From JBCDBW01 sp039182965 (lineage in GTDB: Bacteria > Verrucomicrobiota > Verrucomicrobiia > Verrucomicrobiales > DEV007), in the NCBI GenBank assembly GCA_039182965.1, contig JBCDBW010000008.1, forward strand, positions 1-64,000: 64,000 nt of DNA, given 5' to 3'. The notes beneath the pieces were generated by a model. That model saw only the letters and a program-made list of their open reading frames with translations, searched no databases and was not told where the DNA came from. Each line of letters starts with the position of its first letter. Position 1 is the stretch's first letter. Positions 44,705 to 54,031 of this stretch are shown piece by piece. Position numbers and translations under genes: made by a program.

Positions 44705-45874
44705 TCAGTGTAACCCAGAATCACCGGAATCATCAGATTCTTGCACCCTCTTCTTGTGGGAAGAAAGATACATTGGTAAGCCTGCCAATCCCAAAATCGT
44801 AATTACTAGCCGAAACCCAAAATAGATGGTCGCTCCGCCGCGAATCGACTCCCCATTGGAATCCGCGCACATCGCCAACATCGATTCAAACGCGGCCTCG
44901 CCAAACCCAAGACCGTTTCCCGGCAAAGGAAGGATGCTAACTAGATTTGAAATCGGAGCCGCAAACCAAACCTGACGAATGGTCGGCTCGACCGGCACCG
45001 AAATCGCCAATGCTACGCAAAATATAGCTAGCATAAGGTTAAACTGGTTCACAATAGAGATTACAAAAGCAATCGCCACACGTCGGGCTTGGTGGCGATA
45101 CGCAAGAGTGGCATCTACCAATGCCATTAGATAACGCCCCAAAAAAATCCGCCGACGTACATACGAGTGGATCCTTCCCTCCGGCAGAAGAGAAGGCCCT
45201 ATCACTGCTGCCAAATAGGGAAACACCACCACTGCTATCCTCGTCCAAACCGGCGCTTCTACCGCGCCCAAAAAATAGGCCGCAATTCCACCCGCAAGCA
45301 CGGCTAGGCACCTCGAAAATACCCGCCCCCAAGTGATCGCCGTGACTAAGGTCATCAAGGATAGTCCTGCTGTAGAAACCAACGCATAAACAAGTGTCGC
45401 AAATCTCCGCAGGGCAACAGATTGCACGGTTTCGTCCCACCCAATCTCCAACGCAAAAATAGCCAAGGTGATCAACCCCGACATACCCACTACCCGGTCC
45501 AACAAAATTGCGCAGACCATCTTACTGCGCCGCCCCTCTTCATTGAGAAGATAGCCCGCCTTTATAGCATCCGCAGTCGCAAAACCAAAACCACCTAGTA
45601 GTGTTGCGTTGAAGAAAGACGTAATAAAACCAATCTTCATTACCCTAGCCAGTCCTACGCGAACTTCTCCGCCTCGTAGCAAAATCCACAATCGGATCTG
45701 GCAAATAACCATAAAAAGCAGGCAAAGAAGTCCCGCCATCGCGATCCATTTCCACCCCCCGTCCTTGATCGCCAGCTGAGATAGACGAAGCTTCCCCGAA
45801 CTTAGCAAATAGGTCACGGCCAACGTCGTGATCCCCAGCTTAACTATGTTTGCAACATGTCTTTTGTTCACCAT
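44705..45874 (-). CDS. LPG-synthase-TM-family membrane protein
   Basis: A 389-residue protein with about eight helices and the features of the lysylphosphatidylglycerol synthase transmembrane family (UPF0104/AglD type): FFNATLLGGFGFATADAIKAG, AILLDRVVGMSGLI and PLPGNGLGFGEAAFESML. No soluble synthetase domain is attached. Members occur in glycan loci and are thought to take part in lipid or lipid-sugar transfer. Its orientation is opposite to the flanking glycan genes. Confidence 0.82.
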   Translation of the reverse strand: MVNKRHVANIVKLGITTLAVTYLLSSGKLRLSQLAIKDGGWKWIAMAGLLCLLFMVICQIRLWILLRGGEVRVGLARVMKIGFITSFFNATLLGGFGFATADAIKAGYLLNEEGRRSKMVCAILLDRVVGMSGLITLAIFALEIGWDETVQSVALRRFATLVYALVSTAGLSLMTLVTAITWGRVFSRCLAVLAGGIAAYFLGAVEAPVWTRIAVVVFPYLAAVIGPSLLPEGRIHSYVRRRIFLGRYLMALVDATLAYRHQARRVAIAFVISIVNQFNLMLAIFCVALAISVPVEPTIRQVWFAAPISNLVSILPLPGNGLGFGEAAFESMLAMCADSNGESIRGGATIYFGFRLVITILGLAGLPMYLSSHKKRVQESDDSGDSGLH

Positions 45875-46349
45875 GGCTCCCCACCGGGCGGAGCATCAGG
45901 AGCAAAACAATACTTAAAATTTAAAGCATCGTTCCACCCTGGTCCTCACCTCTTCCATACACACTTTCGTCTAGAGGATCGAGCTCCCAATCCCGTAATC
46001 CTCGCCATTCAACCAACCTCGCCCTAGTCCATACATTTGCAGCCCATCGTATCATCCATCATCTTCTTACTCATTGATCGACCAAGTAGCGAGGGAAGAC
46101 TCTGTCCACCGCCACAGGAAGTTTTGCAGTTCACCCCTCTCTAGAACGCAGGCCAGTGAACAAGATTTGCACTGGAAGAGCAAATCCGACCGCCCACATC
46201 ATTCCACCGAGGCACACTGTCCCCTCCCATCCCTGCAATGTTGACCTCTAGAACGCCGAATGTTAGCCTGATTCCGCCTCAAGTGCTCGGCGTCAAAACA
46301 CATCGCCCGTGTCCATCGGTCGCGCCCTACCCTTCCCAGCTTCGAATGA
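45875..46349. other. 475-base gap with no recognisable gene
   Basis: Intergenic stretch between two diverging genes, so it probably includes promoters for both. No named element, clear palindrome or homologous remnant was visible to me. Confidence 0.55.
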
Positions 46350-46412
46350 TTGGCCCCATGCCTGACCACGATTTTAAATGACACTCACTTCCGCTTGGTA
46401 TTAGCAACTACT

Positions 46413-47411
46413 GTGAACGATTCGGAATTAGATCGACGACACCCCACACCCGAAGGCCTCACTAATAGCTGCACCTTTGCCGTAAGTGTCGTCATCCCAT
46501 CATATCGCGCCAAAAAGAGCCTCCCCGAATTATTCCAAGCCCTTAAGGAAACTCTCGATGATTGCGCCGAGTCTTGGGAAGTTATCCTCGTCGACGATGC
46601 GAGCCCAGACGACAGCTATCTTGTCATGCAGAAGCTTCGTCAGGAAGACCCTCGGCTCACCACCGTGCGGCTTTCGAGGAACCGCGGACAACACTACGCA
46701 ACCCTATGTGGCCTCAAAATCGCCCAGGGTAGTGTGATAATCACCCTCGACGATGATATGCAGCACCATCCGGCTGATATCCCCCGTTTTCTCGCAAAGC
46801 TCCAGGAAGGGTATGACATTGTCATGGGAAAGATCTCCCAAAAGGAGCACTCGGCTTGGCGAAACTTCGCCAGCCAACTCGTCCAGAGTCTCGTCAGCCG
46901 GATTCTCGGCAAACCCAAATCATTGTACCTCTCCAGTTACCGAGCCCTCTCGCGGCGAGCTGTAAACTCGATTGGTGCTTACCGTGGAGTGCACGTCTAT
47001 ATGCCTGCCCTCATGTTTAACGCAGTTCCAACATCGCAGATTGTCAATATCGATGTGGCACATCACGAACGAGCATACGGACAATCCAACTATTCAATTC
47101 CCAGGCTCGTTCGCTTGTTCTCATACCTCCTTATCAATCATTCTTTTATTCCCCTTCGTGTTACGACAGCCTGGGGCGTCTTCCTGAGTATCGCCAGCTT
47201 CCTCTTCGCTGCCGCTCTGGTTGTGAAAACCGTCCTCAGCCCAAGCGCCGTCGCCGGCTGGACCTCCACCGTCGTCATTCTCTCTTTTCTGTTCGGAAAC
47301 GCCTTCTTGGCAGTCGGCGTCCTTGGAGAATACATCGGTCGGCTTGTCGAACAAATGTCCCAAGACCAACAGTCGTCCATTTATTCAGTGAATGATGAAC
47401 CTTGGCCATGA
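46413..47411 (+). CDS. GT2-family glycosyltransferase with two C-terminal helices (DPM1/ArnC-like)
   Basis: The GT-A domain shows VSVVIPSYRAKKSL, VILVDDASPDDSY, LDDDMQHHPADIP (DxD-type metal site) and the LSSYRALSRRAV box. Two or more C-terminal helices (about 250-300) fit the polyprenyl-phosphate sugar synthase group. It would load a sugar onto undecaprenyl phosphate for the GT39 enzyme. The start is uncertain: GTG 46413 is chosen, TTG 46350 would add 21 residues. It overlaps the WbqC gene by four bases (ATGA). Confidence 0.85.
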   Translation: MNDSELDRRHPTPEGLTNSCTFAVSVVIPSYRAKKSLPELFQALKETLDDCAESWEVILVDDASPDDSYLVMQKLRQEDPRLTTVRLSRNRGQHYATLCGLKIAQGSVIITLDDDMQHHPADIPRFLAKLQEGYDIVMGKISQKEHSAWRNFASQLVQSLVSRILGKPKSLYLSSYRALSRRAVNSIGAYRGVHVYMPALMFNAVPTSQIVNIDVAHHERAYGQSNYSIPRLVRLFSYLLINHSFIPLRVTTAWGVFLSIASFLFAAALVVKTVLSPSAVAGWTSTVVILSFLFGNAFLAVGVLGEYIGRLVEQMSQDQQSSIYSVNDEPWP

Positions 47412-48106
47412 GTAAACGCATCGCCTTACTGCAGTCCAATTACATTCCCTGGAAAGGGTACTTCGATCTCATTGGGCTTTGTGACGAGTTCGTGATCTAC
47501 GACGAGGTTCAATACACCAAGAACGATTGGCGTAACCGTAACAAAGTCAAAACACCCGATGGCCCGAAATGGATCACGATACCAGTAAAGGCAAGCAACC
47601 GTTTCGGTCAACGAATTCTCGATACCACCACTGCCGACGATCGATGGAGAGCCAAACACTGGCGCACTATTTCGCACTCCTATGCTATGTCGCCATTCTT
47701 CGAAGAGTTCGCTCCGCCTTTCGAAAAACTCTATAGCTCAAGGATAGGAGGAGACTCACTTTCTGAGATCAATCTTGCCTTCATAAGCGAAGTCACCCGA
47801 ATACTCGGCATTAACACACCAATTACTTCTTCACTAGGTTATCCCAGCCAAGGCGACAAGACGGAACGGATCATGCAAATCTGTCGCCAAAGTGGCGCGA
47901 CTCACTACCTTTCCGGACCAGCCGCCAGCAGATATATCGATCAGAGCGCCTTCCAACAGGAAGGCATCACGCTTGAGTATATTGATTACGACTCCTACCC
48001 TCGCTATCCTCAGCCTCATGGAGACTTCACTCATGCCGTGTCTATCTTAGACCTGATCTTCTCAGTTGGAGACTCTGCCCGAAGCTACATGCAAATAGGG
48101 AGCTAA
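47408..48106 (+). CDS. WbqC-like family protein
   Basis: A 232-residue protein with family marks IALLQSNYIPWKGYFDLI, DEVQYTKNDWRNRN and WITIPVKAS. WbqC proteins sit in O-antigen loci and their enzyme activity is unclear; a role in amino-sugar modification has been suggested. It begins at ATG 47408, overlapping the GT2 stop by four bases, so the two are translationally coupled. The later TYLSGPAASRYID-like segment (HYLSGPAASRYID) is also conserved. Confidence 0.88.
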   Translation: MSKRIALLQSNYIPWKGYFDLIGLCDEFVIYDEVQYTKNDWRNRNKVKTPDGPKWITIPVKASNRFGQRILDTTTADDRWRAKHWRTISHSYAMSPFFEEFAPPFEKLYSSRIGGDSLSEINLAFISEVTRILGINTPITSSLGYPSQGDKTERIMQICRQSGATHYLSGPAASRYIDQSAFQQEGITLEYIDYDSYPRYPQPHGDFTHAVSILDLIFSVGDSARSYMQIGS

Positions 48107-48129
48107 AACTCTTCCTCTCAGACTTTCGG

Positions 48130-49377
48130 ATGACAAACAACCTCTTCATCACGGGATTCCTTCGATCAGGTACCACCTTGGTAGACAAACTGATAAACTT
48201 TAGCCCGAGGGCCCTCATCGTCTCCCAACCGCTCTTCTACGCATACCTCAACATCAAAAAACGCTTCCTGGAATCACTCGGCCTGCCCCCTCCCACCTAC
48301 CCTCTGGGTAACCTTTTCCTACAGACCGGTTTTCAATCCGAACAATTCACATCATATCTTGATAGCACCCCGATCGACGATAGATGGATCGAAGAAGCTT
48401 TCATTGCTTGCCCTCAATACGAACAATCCCGCTACATCACTTGGAGAAAATCCCCAGATAGCCCAGCCCTGTTCTGCCCCGGAGTATCACATACCCTCCG
48501 TCACTGGGCCTTAAAGCACCGCGAGCCCATCTCGACACTCGTCGGATCTAAGGAAGTGCTCTGTGAAGAGTTCATTCCGCACCTCATAAATCAAGGTACA
48601 AGGGTAATTCTGGTGATTCGCGATCCGCGAGCCGTCGTCGCATCAATAAAATTTGGAAAAGGCCATGTCTATGCTAACCCACGGCTAACAACTCTCTACA
48701 TTCTACGACAATGGCGAAAAAGTATCGCATTTGCGCTCGCATTCCGCTCTGATTCACGTCTCCTCACAGTCCGTTATGAAGACCTCGTCCAAAAACCCGA
48801 CCTTGTCCTTTCACAAGTTTTCACGTGGCTAGATTTGCCCTCTCCTCCTAATGCCATTCGTGATGTTCCATTGTACGATCAACATGGCGAAGCTTGGATT
48901 GGCAATTCCTCCTTCGAAAAATACAGCACCATAAGCAACCATTCCCTGACCCGATATCGGGAACTCCTGGATCCCGATACCCTACGTTACATCGAAGCAA
49001 TCTGCGGGCCAGAAATGAAAGTTTCAGGGTATCGGTTCGAGGCTTCCAAAACGCCAACCAGAGTTGCCATCAACAACTTCAGAGAAATTCCTACCAACTC
49101 ATCATCGGGAGCTACTCCGGTTGAATCCGGATCGGATCCCGAGAATCGCAAAGCTGAACTCACCCGACTTCAATACCTAACAGAAGACCTCCCTATCAAA
49201 GAAATCAATCGCTGGTTTCTCTTCGAAAAGGCATTCACTCGTCTCCATGCTGGAGCACCGGTTCTAAACAACTCGCCCCAACACCTTCCAACAGCAGATA
49301 CGCTCCCTCCTCGTTCCGGCACAACTCCAGAAGCCTGGCCGCATGCAACCCGAGACTCAAATGACCAACCAGAGTAA
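48130..49377 (+). CDS. sulfotransferase family protein
   Basis: A 415-residue protein with a P-loop-like 5'-PSB motif at the N-terminus (FITGFLRSGTTLVDKL) and the 3'-PB region VILVIRDPRAVVASIKFG, the two PAPS-binding marks. Further matches include LLTVRYEDLVQKPDLVLSQV. The last 110 residues are variable. It likely adds sulfate to a cell-surface glycan. It lies 23 bases after WbqC and overlaps the methyltransferase gene. Confidence 0.87.
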   Translation: MTNNLFITGFLRSGTTLVDKLINFSPRALIVSQPLFYAYLNIKKRFLESLGLPPPTYPLGNLFLQTGFQSEQFTSYLDSTPIDDRWIEEAFIACPQYEQSRYITWRKSPDSPALFCPGVSHTLRHWALKHREPISTLVGSKEVLCEEFIPHLINQGTRVILVIRDPRAVVASIKFGKGHVYANPRLTTLYILRQWRKSIAFALAFRSDSRLLTVRYEDLVQKPDLVLSQVFTWLDLPSPPNAIRDVPLYDQHGEAWIGNSSFEKYSTISNHSLTRYRELLDPDTLRYIEAICGPEMKVSGYRFEASKTPTRVAINNFREIPTNSSSGATPVESGSDPENRKAELTRLQYLTEDLPIKEINRWFLFEKAFTRLHAGAPVLNNSPQHLPTADTLPPRSGTTPEAWPHATRDSNDQPE

Positions 49378-50125
49378 GCTTTATGCGGTCGATGCCTTCG
49401 ACTATCTCTCCGAAAGAGAACGCAAACACTTTTGGTTCCGCGAGCGTAACCACCTCCTCTCTGAATGTGCATCGACATGGTTTCCCAATCATCGGGAATA
49501 TCTCGAAGTTGGCTGCGGCAATGGATGTGTCCTTGAACACTTCTCCACCGCCTTCCCCGATTGGAATCTCACCGCCATTGAGTACTTCGACGAAGGAATC
49601 CGTCACGCCAATCGTCGCTTGGGAACCGCGGCAAACATCGTCAAGGGTGATGCTCGTGACCTCAGCTCTTTTCAAGATCTTGACCTGATTGGATGCTTCG
49701 ATGTACTCGAGCATATACAGGATGACATCCTTGTCCTCGAGCAAATCCATCAAGCCTTGAAACCGGGAGGAGGATTGCTTATCACCGTTCCACAGCACCG
49801 TTCCCTTTGGAGTGCGCGCGATGACTATGCCGGTCACAAACGTCGCTATTCGCGAGCAAAACTAACACAAAAGCTTTCTAACGTGGGTTTTCACGTCGAA
49901 TTCGCCTCGTCGTTCATTTTCTTTCTCTTGCCCCTCATGTACGCTAGCCGCCGAATAGCTCCTTCCTCCGCTTCAAAAAGCCGCAATCGAGAGTTTCAAC
50001 TACCCGACTGGCTAAACGAATTGTTCGCAACTCCCGTCAAAGCAGAACGAGCCTTGATCCGCCGAAAAATCTCCCTACCGGCCGGAGGTTCCCTCCTAAT
50101 CGCCGCTAGAAAGCCGTCATCCTAA
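49361..50125 (+). CDS. SAM-dependent methyltransferase, class I
   Basis: The Rossmann motif I is LEVGCGNGCVLEHF, with IEYFDEG (motif II acid), GDARDLSSF and CFDVLEHIQDD (post-motif), then LKPGGGLLITVPQH. The N-terminal RKHFWFRERNHLL segment is typical of methyltransferases in polysaccharide loci. It overlaps the end of the sulfotransferase by 17 bases with ATG 49361, or 35 bases if ATG 49343 is used. Substrate is unknown. Confidence 0.85.
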   Translation: MTNQSKLYAVDAFDYLSERERKHFWFRERNHLLSECASTWFPNHREYLEVGCGNGCVLEHFSTAFPDWNLTAIEYFDEGIRHANRRLGTAANIVKGDARDLSSFQDLDLIGCFDVLEHIQDDILVLEQIHQALKPGGGLLITVPQHRSLWSARDDYAGHKRRYSRAKLTQKLSNVGFHVEFASSFIFFLLPLMYASRRIAPSSASKSRNREFQLPDWLNELFATPVKAERALIRRKISLPAGGSLLIAARKPSS

Positions 50126-50148
50126 ACCCTCATCACTCGCGTTGTGCT

Positions 50149-51288
50149 ATGCCGCGCTACCCCATCCCTTTCAATCTTCCCTACCAACCCGCAAAAGCCG
50201 CCAGCTTAATCGGCGAAGCCTTCGCAAATCGTCAAGTCTCCGGCGCCGGGAAATTTACCCGCCAAGCCGAAAGCATGCTGCAGTCAATCTGCACAACTGG
50301 TTCCTGCCTTCTGACGACATCGTGCACCCACGCACTTGAAATGGCGGCCATTCTCCTCGGAGTCGATTCCAGTTCCGAGGTGATCATGCCTTCCTTTACA
50401 TTCGTCTCAACCGCAAATGCTTTCGTCCTCCGTGGAGCAAAGCCAGTCTTTGTCGATATCCGACCCGATACTCTCAATATCGACGAAACACAAATCGAGC
50501 AACGCATCACGAAAAATACCTGTGCAATCGTCGTCGTCCACTACGGGGGCGTCGCGTGCGAAATGGAACGAATTCGGGATATCGCACTCCGACACAAGGT
50601 GCCCATTGTCGAAGACAATGCGCACGGCTTGTTCGGATCATTCCATGAATCACCCCTCGGCAGTCTGGGATCCCTTGCAACTCTCAGTTTTCATGAAACT
50701 AAAAACGTTTCCTGCGGTGAAGGAGGGGCACTCCTAATAAATGACACTCGCTTCCTCGAAGCCGCAAAAATCGTCCGCGAAAAAGGTACCAATCGCTCTG
50801 AATTTGCTGAAGGTAAAGTCGAGAAATACAATTGGGTCGGTCTCGGCTCAAGTTACGTCCCGTCAGAAATTCTCGCCGCTTTCCTCGTCGCCGCTCTCGA
50901 AGACGCTCCCAAAACCCAAATGTCGAGACATCACGCGTGGCAACGATACAAAGAAGAACTCACCCCGTGGGCCCAACGAAATGGCGTGCAACTGCCCATA
51001 ATCCCACCCTCGAGCAGCCATCCGGCCCACCTGTTCTACCTCCTCTTCCCCAACCGTGTTCTCCGAGATCACGCCATCGTGCATCTCAAGGAAAGAGGAA
51101 TCCTTTCCGTCTTTCACTACCTCCCTCTCGAACAAAGTCCCATGGCACTTGCTCTCGACCTTAAGAATCCTCCCTGCCCTGTTTCAACACGGGTCAGCGA
51201 CACAATTCTTCGACTCCCGCTCTACAATGAAATGCCCGACGAATCCATTAACACTGTTGTCCAGGCCGTGACGGAAATTCGTCTTTGA
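50149..51288 (+). CDS. wecE: dTDP-4-amino-4,6-dideoxygalactose transaminase-like (WecE/RffA)
   Basis: A 379-residue PLP aminotransferase of the sugar type. It starts with IPFNLPYQPAKAASLI, TTSCTHALEMAAILLG, PSFTFVSTANAFVLRGA and FVDIRPDTLNID. The Lys binding PLP is in SFHETKNVSCGEGGA. WecE makes TDP-Fuc4N for ECA-like glycans. It lies 23 bases after the methyltransferase. The glycan genes around it do not include the RmlAB steps, so the sugar donor must be supplied elsewhere. Confidence 0.9.
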   Translation: MPRYPIPFNLPYQPAKAASLIGEAFANRQVSGAGKFTRQAESMLQSICTTGSCLLTTSCTHALEMAAILLGVDSSSEVIMPSFTFVSTANAFVLRGAKPVFVDIRPDTLNIDETQIEQRITKNTCAIVVVHYGGVACEMERIRDIALRHKVPIVEDNAHGLFGSFHESPLGSLGSLATLSFHETKNVSCGEGGALLINDTRFLEAAKIVREKGTNRSEFAEGKVEKYNWVGLGSSYVPSEILAAFLVAALEDAPKTQMSRHHAWQRYKEELTPWAQRNGVQLPIIPPSSSHPAHLFYLLFPNRVLRDHAIVHLKERGILSVFHYLPLEQSPMALALDLKNPPCPVSTRVSDTILRLPLYNEMPDESINTVVQAVTEIRL

Positions 51289-51616
51289 GCATGATACGCA
51301 CTGATCCTCCCGCTTCTCAAGCCACACACCCGCCCCAATGCCCGGCGAACCTTTGACATCAAAAGCCATACCAATGCGTCCAATAAGTCTAGATGAAGCT
51401 GGATCGAAACAATTAACAAAGTAAAGAGCTATCCAAACTACTCCTATCCGAACCGCGGCACCTTCGCGCAAAACCACCACGAATGGAAACCCCGCTCGCT
51501 GTGCGACGCGGCGCGAACTTGTGAGCGTCTAGGATCACATAGAAGGAAAATGCTCCGCTTCCAATCAAACTCGTAATGGCCAAAGAACTAGAAAAGTAGA
51601 CTCACAAAGATCTGAA
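51289..51616. other. 328-base gap, probably decayed 3' flank of the HTTM remnant
   Basis: No intact gene or named repeat. Minus-strand translation in each frame is broken by stops, and parts are hydrophobic, so some of it could be the degraded end of the HTTM-like gene, but I could not align it. Confidence 0.45.
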
Positions 51617-52300
51617 CTACCCAAAGAACGCAACCAGCAAAACCAAACTGATGGGTCGGGTTTTCCGAAAGAGAAAAAGCGGTATGAACGCCGTTTCAAA
51701 GATAAGCGCTACGTAATTCATCGCATACATCAACCACTTGACGTCAAGCACCGAACTCACCCGGTCCGGCTTTATCCAAGGCAAAGACGACGTCTGGAAA
51801 AACCCGATTCCGTTGAACCAAAACGGACCAGTCCATTTGGTTATCCCCGCCGTAAACACCATCACTCCCACGTCAACTCCCAGGAAATAAACTGGCCAAG
51901 CACGCGGAGTCGCAAAAGCATCCGCCTTCAAAACAAAACAACGCACAGACTTCACAGCATCCAGTCGAACAAAAATCATCCAAAAGACCGTCATGAGACA
52001 AAGGCCCTCATTGACCGTGCTGCCAGTGTCGTCATTTTGCAGAATAAGAGATGCTAGAATATAGTGCACAAGATTCGTCACACGCCCACCCACCCCTACC
52101 AGCATCAAAGCTAGAGCCTCCAGCCACATAAAATGCAGCCCATAGATCAATCCATACTTTCCCTCGCCAACCGAAAACCACGTGACTTAAAAGCATTGGA
52201 TCGTCGTTTAGGCGAACTACAACCCTAACGAGGCATAAAAAATCCTAAAGAAAGCTAAAACTCGAGCGTCTGCTAGAAAACTCGCAACCTGCGCAATCCA
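51617..52300 (-). pseudogene. HTTM-domain membrane protein, broken by stop codons
   Basis: In one frame, minus strand, the reading ARVLAFFRIFYASLGL is followed by TAG, then FA, TAA, TTIQCF, TAA, VTWFSVGEGKYGLIYGLHF, and continues without a stop to WLMYAMNYVALIFETAFIP and FRKTRPISLVLLVAFFG. The parts match the HTTM / gamma-carboxylase-like fold (FRI start, YFLGVDVG, KWTGPFWFNG). Three stops inside the first quarter and an early end (177 residues remain open) against about 400 normal say it is inactive. The sense order is right across all stops, so the loss is recent. Confidence 0.7.
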
Positions 52301-52488
52301 GCCGCACGACCACACACCAACTTCTTTAATCCAGTTCTATCGCGAAGCTAAGCCACAATCAAGAATCACCTCAGCCTAGTCATCTCCGTAAACACTTGGA
52401 TTTGGAAACATCAAGGAATTACCATAGGCTAGTGTTTGCATCGCGGTGCCCCTCTGCCTCCGAACTCATGTTCCGACTGCTAACTACT

Positions 52489-53526
52489 ATGCGAAAAATC
52501 ATCCTAGTCGTCCTCGCAGTCAATCTCCTTAATGATCCTCTTCGCGCACAAAGCCATACACCTCACCCCGATCTCCTCCAACCCAACCAACGCATCCTCT
52601 TCCTCGGCGACTCAATCACCCAAAACGGCACTTATATCGCTTACATCGACACCTACCTCTACACTCACTTCCCTCACGATACCTTCAACATCGTAAACCT
52701 CGGCCTCGGCTCAGAAACCGCCAGCGGCGACAGCGAACCCGATCACCCCTTCCCCCGCCCCTGCATCGACACCCGCCTCGACAAAATCCTCGCAGAAGTC
52801 AAACCCGATGTCGTTTTCGCCTGCTACGGAATGAACGACGGCATCTACTACCCCCTCGGCGAAGAACGCTTCAAAAACTACCGCAAAGGGATCCACAACC
52901 TCGTGAAAAAATGCCGAGCCGCCGGCGCAAAAGTCGTCCTCCTCACCCCGCCCCCTTTCGATGCTGCCTCCAAAACCCTCAAAGGCGCCACCCTCCTCCC
53001 CGACGGCGCCGAAAAATACAGCTACAAGGAACCCTACCGGGACTACAACGACGTCCTCGCGAAATACAGCGACTTCGTCCTGAAACAGAACGTCGCCCAC
53101 ACGATCGACCTCCGCCAACCCCTCATGGAATACATCAACCAAAACCGTAAAACCGATCCCGATTTCACTTCAGGCGACGGCATCCACCCAAATCCAGACG
53201 GTCACTACATCATCGCCAAAACCATCCTCAAAAATCTCAACTCCCCCGGCCTCGACAAGCTCCCAGATTACTCCCAACTCCCCCCGTCCCATCCGCTGAT
53301 ACCCGTCCTCCAAACCATCACCGATCGCCGCCGCGCCCATAGCGCGGCATGGCGAGAACACATCGGCCACTCCAAGCCAAAGAAAACGAAAACGCCCTCC
53401 CTCCCGAAGGCCAAGGAAACTGCCAACCAACAAGACAAACGAATACGCGAACTCCTGAAGTCCCCGAAGAAACAGACGTCAGCCCAAAACTTGACCATCC
53501 CTGGAGAAAGGTTCAAAATCTCATAG
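52489..53526 (+). CDS. SGNH/GDSL-family hydrolase, secreted
   Basis: A signal peptide (ILVVLAVNLLNDPLRA) precedes a full SGNH hydrolase: ILFLGDSITQNGTY (Ser), LGLGSETASG, ACYGMNDGIYY (block III Asn) and SGDGIHPNPDGHYII (catalytic Asp and His). The C-terminal 85 residues are Lys-rich and extended. ATG 52489 is chosen since the open frame continues upstream only as a poor leader; ATG 52468 is possible. Relatives deacetylate carbohydrates. The next gene starts two bases after its stop. Confidence 0.87.
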   Translation: MRKIILVVLAVNLLNDPLRAQSHTPHPDLLQPNQRILFLGDSITQNGTYIAYIDTYLYTHFPHDTFNIVNLGLGSETASGDSEPDHPFPRPCIDTRLDKILAEVKPDVVFACYGMNDGIYYPLGEERFKNYRKGIHNLVKKCRAAGAKVVLLTPPPFDAASKTLKGATLLPDGAEKYSYKEPYRDYNDVLAKYSDFVLKQNVAHTIDLRQPLMEYINQNRKTDPDFTSGDGIHPNPDGHYIIAKTILKNLNSPGLDKLPDYSQLPPSHPLIPVLQTITDRRRAHSAAWREHIGHSKPKKTKTPSLPKAKETANQQDKRIRELLKSPKKQTSAQNLTIPGERFKIS

Positions 53527-53528
53527 AA

Positions 53529-53915
53529 ATGGTCCGCTCTCTCGGAAAAATAGCCTCTCTCCTCGTCCTTGTTTGCCTTGCGAACGGACATTGGGGCCTG
53601 ATCCAAGGCGTCGCTTGGTTTAACATGATTAAAGACCGAGCGCCCGAAGCCGACTCGCTTCCCTCACTCGTCGCTGAGACGGTCTCCGGCACCGCCCCTT
53701 GTCATTTATGTCTGGCAATCGCCAAAAATTCTCACCATGACCAAGAGTCGCCAAACGCTCCCTCTTCCGCTCGTCTCAGTCCCTTCTGCCTTATAGCCGT
53801 AGAAGCAACCATCCTGAATCCGCCACGCCCAACAGTCTGTTCGTTCGAACAAGATAGCGTTCCAAACGTTCTCTCGGAGCCACCACCGCTCCAGCCTCCC
53901 CGCACGCTCGCCTAA
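53529..53915 (+). CDS. small secreted protein with CHLC motif
   Basis: A 128-residue protein: an N-terminal hydrophobic segment (LGKIASLLVLVCLANG), then TVSGTAPCHLCLAIAKN, where the CxxC pair is the only conserved element I see. The C-terminus is Pro-rich and has one more Cys (TVCSFEQD). I know of similar short Verrucomicrobia proteins with DG-xPCPLC-A cores, of unknown role. It lies directly upstream of a Met/His-rich outer membrane protein, and the CxxC could bind a metal. Confidence 0.65.
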   Translation: MVRSLGKIASLLVLVCLANGHWGLIQGVAWFNMIKDRAPEADSLPSLVAETVSGTAPCHLCLAIAKNSHHDQESPNAPSSARLSPFCLIAVEATILNPPRPTVCSFEQDSVPNVLSEPPPLQPPRTLA

Positions 53916-54031
53916 GCCAAACGTTGCCCTCCACGGCGCAGTATTCCCGTTTCCGAGACGTTCTCACACTTCGGCCACGTCTGGCCCGGAGCGTCCCCTA
54001 ATCTCAAATACTTTAACTGATCTATATAGAA

